DNA from: Candidatus Dojkabacteria bacterium
GTDB taxonomy: Bacteria; Patescibacteriota; Dojkabacteria; SC72; JAHDCA01
DNA: 6,291 bases
NCBI GenBank assembly: GCA_020630115.1
Contig: JAHDCA010000057.1
Coordinates: forward strand, 1 to 6,291
Direction: 5' to 3'
In this document: piece by piece, positions 1 to 5,709 of the stretch
Position numbering within the stretch: the stretch's first letter is position 1
Layout of the letters: each line of letters starts with the position of its first letter
Translations under genes and position numbers: made by a program
Notes under the pieces: generated by a model
Told to the model about the DNA's origin: nothing
Seen by the model: the letters and a program-made list of their open reading frames with translations, nothing else
Database searches by the model: none

Positions 1-393
1 GATACTTGCATAGAAGACTCACTTAGACTTGTAGCTCAGACTGGCTCAGGGGTAGTCAAAGGATGTTTCCACTCTTACACTGGGACAGCTAGCTACATAA
101 GTGACATAGTCGCTGCAGGTCTTGGGATCGGTTTTAATGGAATAATTACTTATAAAGGAGCATCAAACGTTAGAGATATAGTAAAGCAAACACCATTAGA
201 GAGCATACTTATCGAGACGGACGCACCTTATCTACCAACTGATAGCGTTAGAAGGGATAAAAGTAGAGAATCGAGACTTGGTGCTCCGGATCAATGCTTC
301 GAGATTGCTCAAGTAATTGCTGAGATAAAAGATGTGGATCTTGCTTACTTGATTGATGCTACAAATGACAACTTTGTTAGGCTGTTTGGATGA
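1..393 (+). CDS. tatD: TatD-family metal-dependent hydrolase, C-terminal part (5' end outside window)
   Basis: Frame 1 is open from the first base to TGA at 391-393 and encodes the last 130 residues of a protein whose start lies to the left of the window. It carries two TatD-family landmarks: GCFHSYTG near visible residues 21-28, where the histidine is a metal ligand, and ETDAPYL near residues 72-78, where the aspartate is a catalytic metal ligand. The order and roughly 50-residue spacing of these motifs fit the C-terminal half of the TIM-barrel amidohydrolases of this family, which are 3'-5' exonucleases or DNases acting in the cytoplasm. The usual RGKRNEP-type segment after ETDAPYL is diverged here (RRDKSRESRLGAPD), so the exact substrate is open. 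It converges on the ParA-family gene with only 21 bases between the two stops and no visible terminator hairpin. Confidence 0.9.
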   Translation, partial: DTCIEDSLRLVAQTGSGVVKGCFHSYTGTASYISDIVAAGLGIGFNGIITYKGASNVRDIVKQTPLESILIETDAPYLPTDSVRRDKSRESRLGAPDQCFEIAQVIAEIKDVDLAYLIDATNDNFVRLFG

Positions 394-414
394 CCATCAA
401 TTTTGTATTCACAA

Positions 415-1416
415 CTAATAATTCTCTAGATTTCTCAGAACGTTGAAATATAATTCATCAAGTTCCTCAAAAGACTTATCAATATTCTCAACTGTTCCTT
501 GAGGGAAGTCATCTTTGTTAAAATCGAACAATGCTTTGTTCGATGATTGACTTTGTGAAGGTAGTTGACCGTAATCTTTAATAATTGCTAAAGGATCTTT
601 ATAGGTACTCTCTACAAGACCATTTCTGCAGTGCTTATAAGATAGATACTCCTTAACTGATGGTTTTATACGATCTATCCACTTGGAGTGTGTCTTAATC
701 GGAGTCTTATTATATTGATTATAACTGTTTACGATATAGCCTATGAACAAACCTTCTCCTGAGAGTACTCTGTTAGATGGAACCTCTCGAGAGAGTGCTT
801 TGGCAGTAAATTTCCATTGATCCTTCCAAGTCTCTAGCATCTTCCCAATGTTCTCAATTCCCATCAGTGAGAAATTATCGGGCCTCAAAGGTGTAACGAA
901 ATAATCAGTATCAAGAAGTATGACTTTATTGAGGAAACCTAAGCTCGGCGAAGTATCGATCATGAAGAGGTCGATCTCCTCATTAAGTCCTTTATACTCT
1001 AAAAATCTTTTTATCGCACTTGTTATAGTGTAACCGGAAAATTGGCCTGACATAGCTAAAGTAAAGTTTGCACTCAACACCTCTTCAAAAAGACTAAGTT
1101 TCAGACTACCTGGGAGTATCTGAAGGTTTTCATAGTTAGTATCTAAAAGATCAACGTTGAAATTCACATCACCTGTAGCACTAACAAGATCCTTAATTAC
1201 ATCCGAGATCGAATTTTGCGAGTCAGAGAACAAGTTCTTTTCAAAAAGATTGCCAAGGGCTAGCTCAGAAAGATTAGCTTGTGGATCAAGATCTATTAGT
1301 ACCGTCTTGAAACCATTCTTAGCAAACTTAACCGCTAAGTTATAACTTAAAGTCGTCTTACCAACTCCTCCTTTATTACTAAAGAATGTCAGTTTCTTTG
1401 TTCTAGTGAACTTCAT
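415..1416 (-). CDS. ParA/Soj-family partitioning ATPase without a ParB partner in view
   Basis: A 333-residue protein with the complete deviant Walker set of ParA ATPases: KGGVGKTT at residues 15-22 (with the signature lysine K15), Walker A' VLIDLDPQANLS around 39-50, and Walker B DLFMIDTSPSLG around 149-160, followed by a VTPLRPDNFSLMGI segment typical of the family. Such ATPases form ATP-dependent dimers on the nucleoid and move chromosomes, plasmids or protein clusters. Here residues about 60-145 are an enlarged insertion between A' and Walker B, and the C-terminal third is long, which makes it larger than the roughly 250-residue Soj type. No parB, parS or replication gene is visible. It follows rsmI by 40 bases on the same strand but has its own -10-like element just before the start. 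The ATG is chosen because it places the Walker A at the usual distance from the N terminus. Confidence 0.88.
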   Translation of the reverse strand: MKFTRTKKLTFFSNKGGVGKTTLSYNLAVKFAKNGFKTVLIDLDPQANLSELALGNLFEKNLFSDSQNSISDVIKDLVSATGDVNFNVDLLDTNYENLQILPGSLKLSLFEEVLSANFTLAMSGQFSGYTITSAIKRFLEYKGLNEEIDLFMIDTSPSLGFLNKVILLDTDYFVTPLRPDNFSLMGIENIGKMLETWKDQWKFTAKALSREVPSNRVLSGEGLFIGYIVNSYNQYNKTPIKTHSKWIDRIKPSVKEYLSYKHCRNGLVESTYKDPLAIIKDYGQLPSQSQSSNKALFDFNKDDFPQGTVENIDKSFEELDELYFNVLRNLENY

Positions 1417-1431
1417 ATACTGATTGTATCA
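1417..1431 (-). promoter_or_regulatory. Extended -10 promoter close to the ParA-family gene start
   Basis: On the minus strand TGATACAAT (1431-1423) matches the extended -10 form TGnTAnnnT and ends six bases before the ATG at 1416. Transcription from it would begin at or next to the ATG, giving a leaderless message. No matching -35 box and no ribosome-binding site are visible. The assignment is inferred from spacing alone. Confidence 0.45.
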
Positions 1432-1456
1432 GAAGAATATTAACTGCACACTTCTT

Positions 1457-2125
1457 TTACAGATTGCTTACCCTAACCACTAGTACAAATTCACCTTTAT
1501 CATTTAGATTCTCAATATCTTCGAGATCATTAATTCTTAAGTACTCTTCAAATTTTTTGGTCATCTCTCTTGCTACAAAGATCTCTCTTTGATCAAATTC
1601 ATTAATAATTAATGAAAGGAACTTCTTTACTCTTTTAGGCGATTCGTAGATTATTAGATTTTCATTAAGGTTCGCTTTTAAGATCTCGAGCCTTTTCTTT
1701 TGTGACTTTGGTAGAAAACCAAGAAACTTAAAGTTATCAGTTGGAATTCCAGAAACACTCATTGCTGCAATCCCTGCACTAGCACCTGGTACTGGAAGTA
1801 CTTCGTAACCACGATCCCCAAGATCGCGTACAAGTTTATAACCCGGATCGCTTATAAGTGGGGTGCCATTGTCGCTCACCAGTGCAAGATCAAGACCCAT
1901 ATCTAACTTCTGAAAAACTTTCTCAATCATCTGATCATGGTTTTGATCACGGTAAGAAACAAGCTGAGTATTTACTTTGTAATGATTTAATAATTTTTTG
2001 GAGACCCGTGTGTCTTCAGCCAGAATAAATGCTACTGAGTTTAGAATCTCAACTGCTCGGTAAGTCATGTCTCCCAAGTTACCAATCGGGGTAGAAACAA
2101 CGTAAAGTTTGCCTTTATTCATCAT
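1457..2125 (-). CDS. rsmI: 16S rRNA (cytidine1402-2'-O)-methyltransferase RsmI
   Basis: A 222-residue SAM-dependent methyltransferase of the tetrapyrrole-methylase fold. It shows the RsmI hallmarks in order: LYVVSTPIGNLGD at residues 7-19, ILAEDTR at 34-40, the SDNGTPLISDPG signature at 84-95 (family usual SDAGTPxISDPG), VPGAS shortly after, and IYESPKR in the second domain. RsmI 2'-O-methylates C1402 in the decoding centre of 16S rRNA, together with RsmH which N4-methylates the same base. At 222 residues it ends just after the catalytic core and lacks the C-terminal extension of longer homologues such as the E. coli protein (about 286). Its start overlaps the truB stop as ATGA (2125-2122), which implies translational coupling; a second ATG follows immediately at 2122, so the start could be one codon later. 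Confidence 0.95.
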   Translation of the reverse strand: MMNKGKLYVVSTPIGNLGDMTYRAVEILNSVAFILAEDTRVSKKLLNHYKVNTQLVSYRDQNHDQMIEKVFQKLDMGLDLALVSDNGTPLISDPGYKLVRDLGDRGYEVLPVPGASAGIAAMSVSGIPTDNFKFLGFLPKSQKKRLEILKANLNENLIIYESPKRVKKFLSLIINEFDQREIFVAREMTKKFEEYLRINDLEDIENLNDKGEFVLVVRVSNL

Positions 2126-2814
2126 ATTGGGATTATTAAAGAATTGGTTAACTCTTCTGTAGTCTCTTCGTTGATCTCGATAGCATCTTCAAGCGAGTAG
2201 GGACCAATATGAGTTCGAACAAGTTTATACGTATTTGCAACAGTATCGATCTTTGAAGCAATGTCCTTTGTCAAAACACGGATATATGTACCGCTTGAAA
2301 CTTTACACTCGTAACCAAATTCTAGTTTGTCAACTTCATTAAAATTTAATTTCATATCAAGGATATCGACCTCTCTTGGGGGAATCTCAACTTTTTTACC
2401 AGCTCTTGCTAATTCATATGCCTTTTTCCCTTTAATCTTCTTTGCACTATAAGCAGGAGGAGTCTGCATATAGCTTCCGACAAACCCTTCTAATACTGCT
2501 TTTAATTTCTCATCATCAACACCTTTGAAATCTTTATCCTCAATCACAACCTTACCTTCAGTATCCAAAGTATCAGTTTCTACACCAAATTTTGCCTCTG
2601 CCTCATATACTTTAGAGAATTTCAAAATATCGTTCATCATCTTGGTACCTCTACCAACTAAGATGATCAACAAACCACTTGCAAATGGGTCTAAAGTCCC
2701 TGCATGTCCCATCTTAACTTTCCCAGTAAATATTCTTCTTAACTTTCTAATTACATCAAAAGAAGTAATTCCAACTGGTTTATTAATTAGTAATACTCCG
2801 TCTTGAATTTCCAT
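2122..2814 (-). CDS. truB: tRNA pseudouridine(55) synthase TruB
   Basis: A 230-residue pseudouridine synthase that converts U55 of the tRNA T-loop to pseudouridine. The N terminus DGVLLINKPVGITSFDV (5-21) and the catalytic segment GHAGTLDPFASGLL (36-49), with nucleophile Asp42, are diagnostic; YEAEAKFG, QTPPAYSAKKIKG and the later SGTYIRVL block follow in the expected order. The protein is shorter than E. coli TruB (about 314) and ends soon after the catalytic domain, so the C-terminal PUA-like domain appears to be missing or reduced. It overlaps rsmI by four bases, forming an RNA-modification operon. The ATG at 2814 is preceded by no clear Shine-Dalgarno sequence. It is divergent from the methyltransferase gene at 2900, with 85 bases between them. 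Confidence 0.96.
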   Translation of the reverse strand: MEIQDGVLLINKPVGITSFDVIRKLRRIFTGKVKMGHAGTLDPFASGLLIILVGRGTKMMNDILKFSKVYEAEAKFGVETDTLDTEGKVVIEDKDFKGVDDEKLKAVLEGFVGSYMQTPPAYSAKKIKGKKAYELARAGKKVEIPPREVDILDMKLNFNEVDKLEFGYECKVSSGTYIRVLTKDIASKIDTVANTYKLVRTHIGPYSLEDAIEINEETTEELTNSLIIPI

Positions 2815-2885
2815 AGCAATTTCTCGTAAAAATCGAATTAATTTGCGACTTCATTAAATCTTAATACATTCAATCAAAGCAACGC

Positions 2886-2899
2886 GGTATAATTATATT
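2886..2899 (+). promoter_or_regulatory. -10 element immediately upstream of the 2900 methyltransferase
   Basis: A perfect TATAAT at 2888-2893 ends six bases before the ATG at 2900, so transcription should begin at about the start codon. There is no Shine-Dalgarno sequence and no good -35 box at 16-18 bases upstream. The surrounding TATAATTATA is palindromic, so a TATAAT is also readable on the minus strand at 2897-2892. That copy could drive truB with a leader of about 70 bases, which is uncertain. Confidence 0.5.
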
Positions 2900-3397
2900 A
2901 TGGAAAGAGGAATTTTGATATCAATTGCAATTTTAAGTGTTTTGGCTTCTTTCTCATTTTTGATTCATGCAATCATCAACATGCAACTTGCGCCAAGTAA
3001 GATGCTTACTGCTAAGCAAAGGAAGAAGGTGATAAAGTCAATGGATCTCAAAGGAGATGAGATAGTTGTTGACATGGGAGCAGGGGATTACGGCTTACTT
3101 TATCAGATATATAAGGACTATAAAGAGACTCAACTTATCGGGTACGAGATATCTCCATTACTCACAGTCCGTTTCAAGTTCTGGTTCAAATTCGCTCACT
3201 TTAAGGATCGCAAAAGATTTAGTTTCTTCAATTACAATCTTTTTGATGCAGATATAAGTCAGGCAGATGTGATCTTTTATAACCTAGATAAGAGATACGA
3301 TGCAAAGGTAAAAGCCAAATTCGATAAAGAAGCTAAGGTTGGTTCTAGATTGATTGCTTTTAGTGGTAATGAAGTCAATGTTTTAGTTAAGGAATAA
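2900..3397 (+). CDS. Membrane-anchored class I SAM methyltransferase, FAM173/ANTKMT-like
   Basis: A 165-residue protein with one hydrophobic segment at about residues 4-26, followed by a basic linker and a compact Rossmann methyltransferase domain. Motif I reads VVDMGAGDYG (56-65), and the acidic residue that binds the SAM ribose is probably Glu83 in GYEIS. A later segment, QADVIFYNLDKR, occupies the usual motif IV place, and LIAFSGNE forms a late strand. A single N-terminal membrane helix directly before a small, incomplete-looking methyltransferase domain is the layout of the FAM173/ANTKMT lysine methyltransferases and their prokaryotic relatives; that link is from recalled family features, not a search. 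The substrate is unknown. Its stop lies six bases from the stop of the convergent kinase-like C-lobe gene. Confidence 0.75.
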   Translation: MERGILISIAILSVLASFSFLIHAIINMQLAPSKMLTAKQRKKVIKSMDLKGDEIVVDMGAGDYGLLYQIYKDYKETQLIGYEISPLLTVRFKFWFKFAHFKDRKRFSFFNYNLFDADISQADVIFYNLDKRYDAKVKAKFDKEAKVGSRLIAFSGNEVNVLVKE

Positions 3398-3403
3398 TAA
3401 ACA

Positions 3404-3862
3404 TCAGATCCCACTATTAAGGAAATTTGTAATGCTCATGCGAGTCATCTCCGGTATAGCGAGTCCGCGTTGTACGATATTAAGACTCAAAGACCACATC
3501 CACCTTGTGTCAATAATCTTCATACAGTCGTCTTCTCCAATTACGATGTTGTTAGTGTTTACGAACCAGTTAGCGCCATCAGTCAAGATCACAGCCGGCC
3601 TAAAGTCAGGCATCAGTGATTTTGCTTCGTAAAGATAAAGCGAAAGAATTGCGATCACTATTAGCTGGTTTTTTAAGTGTTCATTGGTTTTTAATTCTTT
3701 ACGCCTATCACGCAAGATATCACCCTTAACAAAGTCTTGTACCAAGTAATAAGTGTCTTTGTTCTTATTCTCGGAACTCAAAGGTTTACCGTACACCATA
3801 AATTCGTTTGGTATAAAGCTTTGGTATTTGTACTTTGGATCTCTTAATACTTCAAGTATCAA
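3404..3862 (-). CDS. Kinase-like phosphotransferase, C-lobe half (starts at TTG overlapping the upstream stop)
   Basis: A 152-residue frame with no nearby ATG; the only start is TTG at 3862, which overlaps the stop of the upstream frame as TTGA. Residues 37-48 (TYYLVQDFVKGD) resemble the strand and hinge of protein-kinase or aminoglycoside-phosphotransferase folds. The later TNNIVIGED (103-111) and MKIIDTRW (114-121) resemble the catalytic-loop asparagine and the metal-binding DFG-type aspartate. A standard HxD catalytic motif is not seen; Asp86 in PDFRP or Asp95 are possible substitutes. It reads as the continuation of the 4299-3859 protein, which carries the glycine loop and lysine, so neither half would be active alone. 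The in-frame reading extends only about 12 codons upstream of the TTG before a stop. Substrate unknown. Family assignment is inference from motif shapes. Confidence 0.6.
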   Translation of the reverse strand: MILEVLRDPKYKYQSFIPNEFMVYGKPLSSENKNKDTYYLVQDFVKGDILRDRRKELKTNEHLKNQLIVIAILSLYLYEAKSLMPDFRPAVILTDGANWFVNTNNIVIGEDDCMKIIDTRWMWSLSLNIVQRGLAIPEMTRMSITNFLNSGI

Positions 3863-4299
3863 CTCTCGATTCTTGAGTTTGTGGCATACAAACGATTAGC
3901 AATTACCTCAAATACAAATTCCAAACTATCTCGGAATTTCTTCTCATCATCTGTACCATCGTATCCAAAATATGATTTGAAGGCCTCATAGAAACGATAC
4001 TGCCTTGTGATTTCTTCTTGACTTGGAAGAAATTCGACTGAGAAAAGCTTAAGCAAATTATTAAGCGAAGTAGCAGGCATCTTAATTGAAAGATTATGAA
4101 ATACTGGCATATCAAGATCCCACTTTCCTTCCTTGATCACATAATCTTGACCAACAGGTTTTCGCACTCTTGAGAAGAATCCACTTCCGATGTCTTCAAG
4201 TTCTACTCCTTGAAGCAGTAGAGGGATATCATAGGATCGAAATGCGTCATAACCAGGTCGAAAAGCCAGTTCATGTAATTGTGCATACAACGATTTCAT
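3859..4299 (-). CDS. Kinase-like phosphotransferase, N-lobe half
   Basis: A 146-residue frame with a kinase-type nucleotide-binding start: GSGFFSRVRK at residues 38-47 fits a GxGxxSxV glycine loop, and YVIKEGKWD (53-61) fits the strand carrying the ATP-anchoring lysine (K56). The remainder is mostly predicted helix and ends at TGA (3861-3859), before any hinge or catalytic loop. Those appear in the next frame, shifted by one base. Adding one T at the junction would give a continuous protein of about 300 residues reading through SRIES into LILEVLRDP. This could be a natural split with coupled translation, a frameshifted gene, or a sequence error. The ATG at 4299 is preceded by an extended -10 eight bases upstream and has no ribosome-binding site. 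It is divergent from the phosphatidyltransferase gene, 20 bases away. Confidence 0.65.
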   Translation of the reverse strand: MKSLYAQLHELAFRPGYDAFRSYDIPLLLQGVELEDIGSGFFSRVRKPVGQDYVIKEGKWDLDMPVFHNLSIKMPATSLNNLLKLFSVEFLPSQEEITRQYRFYEAFKSYFGYDGTDDEKKFRDSLEFVFEVIANRLYATNSRIES

Positions 4300-4319
4300 T
4301 CTTTGCTATCATAACATAT
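4300..4319. promoter_or_regulatory. Overlapping divergent extended -10 promoters between the 4299 and 4320 starts
   Basis: The whole 20-base space between two divergent start codons is a near-palindrome. On the plus strand TGCTATCAT (4304-4312) is an extended -10 ending seven bases before the ATG at 4320. On the minus strand TGTTATGAT (4316-4308) is an extended -10 ending eight bases before the ATG at 4299. The two hexamers share five positions, so polymerase should occupy only one direction at a time. Both messages would start at or next to their ATG. Any -35 contacts would lie inside the opposite coding region. Confidence 0.6.
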
Positions 4320-4889
4320 ATGATTTCGAAAATTCGTCACAAACTTCAGACTCCTCAAGACCTAATCGCGAAGCCATTTAGCTGGCTACACCCAAACGCA
4401 ATCACTTTATTAGGCATATTACCTTGTCTGCTATTTGCATATTTTGTAAGAGAAGGGGAATACTGGTGGGCGATAGTTATGATTATACTAACTGGACTAG
4501 ACTTCGTTGACGGTACAGTTGCGCGAATGACTGGAAGAGTAAGCAAGTTTGGAGGAGTTCTGGACTCAAGCATAGACAGGGTATCCGATGGACTTCTAAT
4601 CGCAGCTTTAGCATATGTTTTCAACTTTGAGGTTGTGATGATCTTTCTAATCTCTAGCTTTAGTATTAGTTATGTACGAGGTAAAGTTGAAAGTGTGGCA
4701 AATAACAAATTCAAACTTGATGTCGGTATCATGGAGAGACCAGAAAGAGTTGTAGGTATTGGTTTAGTTGTCTTGTTGTTAGCTACGGAAAGACCAGAAT
4801 GGGCAGAGATTGTACTAGTAATACTCTGCATCCTTTCAGTTATGACTGTTGGTCAAAGGTTGTTGAAAGGTCGGGAGAGGTTGGGGTAG
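4320..4889 (+). CDS. CDP-alcohol phosphatidyltransferase, phosphatidylinositol-phosphate synthase-like
   Basis: A 189-residue integral membrane enzyme that transfers a phosphatidyl group from a CDP-activated lipid to an alcohol acceptor. The family motif D-x2-DG-x2-AR-x8-G-x3-D-x3-D is complete, with Asp61, Asp64, Asp82 and Asp86. Hydrophobic stretches at about 27-43, 49-60, 92-118, 144-157 and 163-180 fit the multi-helix family fold. Residues 117-124 (SYVRGKVE) and 138-143 (MERPER) resemble the SYVKARAE...ERPER stretch I recall from actinobacterial phosphatidylinositol-phosphate synthases and archaeal archaetidylinositol-phosphate synthases, suggesting an inositol-phosphate or related acceptor rather than glycerol-3-phosphate. 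The reading frame stays open to 4170 but that extension is antisense to the N-lobe gene; the ATG at 4320 sits next to a promoter and gives normal family length. Confidence 0.88.
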   Translation: MISKIRHKLQTPQDLIAKPFSWLHPNAITLLGILPCLLFAYFVREGEYWWAIVMIILTGLDFVDGTVARMTGRVSKFGGVLDSSIDRVSDGLLIAALAYVFNFEVVMIFLISSFSISYVRGKVESVANNKFKLDVGIMERPERVVGIGLVVLLLATERPEWAEIVLVILCILSVMTVGQRLLKGRERLG

Positions 4890-4937
4890 TAATCCTTGCT
4901 ATATTAATCTTTCCAGTACTCTCAAACAACACTACCC
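4884..4937. repeat. Imperfect inverted repeat joining the stop codons of two convergent genes
   Basis: GGGTAGT at 4884-4890 pairs perfectly with ACTACCC at 4931-4937, and a few more bases pair outward if one G is bulged. The arms contain the TAG stops of both convergent genes, separated by about 40 bases. It could be a weak bidirectional transcript end, but there is no U-run. It could equally be chance, because both proteins end in a GGG glycine codon before TAG. Confidence 0.25.
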
Positions 4938-5648
4938 AACCAACTTCTTCAGCTTATTCAACTTCGGATTGAGTATCTGCCAAGGGTAGGCATTTTTTCT
5001 TACACTAACATCCATTATATTTCGGTCACTAATGAGCTTCATAAAGTGTTTAGGGTTTTGGGGTATCTCTTCAAGTATATTGTAAGTACGAGTTAACTCA
5101 TTAATTCGATGAGAGTCACTCCCAACAAGCGTAGCTTTGCTCGGCTGCTTATTAATATTTTTATCCTCAGAACCTGACTGATATGTGTTAAACCTCTTCT
5201 GAGCTAATCGGTTAGCAAGAGGCTGTACACACCTAGCATTAAAAACCTCAATTATATCAATCTTATCCCAGAACGCTGTTATATTACGCATTCCTATACC
5301 ATCCCTAATTACTTCTAAAGGGTGGGGGACATAAACAAGCGCACCTTGCTCTTTGATTGCATCGATCGTCCATTGGAGTGTTCTTCCATAATCAATTTTC
5401 TCTTTTACAAATAAACCAATCACATCCCCAGCTTGGCATTTAATCTCTTCACCAACTATTACTTGCTTACCCAATTCTTTATGCAAATCAATCGCGAAGT
5501 CAACCTCATTATGATCCGTAATTGCGATAACATCTAGCAGACCTTCTTTTAAGACATTATGAAATTCCTCTACAGAAACACCTCCATCATGTGAAAGGGT
5601 AGAGTGCATATGGAAGTCACCTTTATAGAGAGTCTTTGTTTTAGCCAT
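4932..5648 (-). CDS. PHP-domain metal-dependent phosphoesterase
   Basis: A 238-residue protein of the polymerase-and-histidinol-phosphatase superfamily. The metal-binding series is intact: DFHMHSTLSHDG at 11-22 (His13, His15, His20), ITDHNE at 43-48 (Asp45, His46), GEEI at 66-69, VPHPLE at 107-112 (His109) and VGSDSHR at 175-181 (Asp178, His180). Proteins of this small stand-alone type are usually cytoplasmic, manganese- or zinc-dependent phosphatases or nucleases acting on nucleotides or short nucleic acids; the substrate cannot be read from the sequence. No polymerase or other fused domain is present. It lies 61 bases downstream of the partial gene at the right edge on the same strand, but has a promoter-like element directly before its ATG. 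It converges with the phosphatidyltransferase gene. Confidence 0.88.
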   Translation of the reverse strand: MAKTKTLYKGDFHMHSTLSHDGGVSVEEFHNVLKEGLLDVIAITDHNEVDFAIDLHKELGKQVIVGEEIKCQAGDVIGLFVKEKIDYGRTLQWTIDAIKEQGALVYVPHPLEVIRDGIGMRNITAFWDKIDIIEVFNARCVQPLANRLAQKRFNTYQSGSEDKNINKQPSKATLVGSDSHRINELTRTYNILEEIPQNPKHFMKLISDRNIMDVSVRKNAYPWQILNPKLNKLKKLVG

Positions 5649-5681
5649 TACTTATTAAAACATAAAATTGTGTTTCGCCAA
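5649..5681 (-). promoter_or_regulatory. Promoter of the PHP-domain gene, placed for a leaderless start
   Basis: On the minus strand a TTGGCG -35-like hexamer (5681-5676) is followed after 16 bases by TTTAAT (5659-5654), which has the TG extension (TGTTTTAAT, 5662-5654). The hexamer ends five bases before the ATG at 5648. No Shine-Dalgarno sequence is present in the few bases left. This is the only promoter in the window with a recognisable -35 box. Confidence 0.45.
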
Positions 5682-5709
5682 AGATCTTGGTCGGTTAATC
5701 CAAAGATAT

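Noticed and set aside
394..414. Intrinsic terminator between the convergent TatD and ParA genes
   Set aside because: The 21 bases contain no hairpin followed by a T-run in either direction.
1157..1345. Short plus-strand frame antisense to the ParA-family gene
   Set aside because: It lies wholly opposite the conserved Walker region of a clear gene and its translation shows no recognisable motif.
2525..2806. 93-codon plus-strand frame opposite truB
   Set aside because: It mirrors the well-conserved TruB catalytic core; its composition is that of an antisense shadow.
4170..4319. Upstream ATG at 4170 that would extend the phosphatidyltransferase by 50 residues
   Set aside because: The extension is antisense to the kinase-like N-lobe gene, has no family similarity, and the 4320 start gives a normal length with a promoter element directly upstream.
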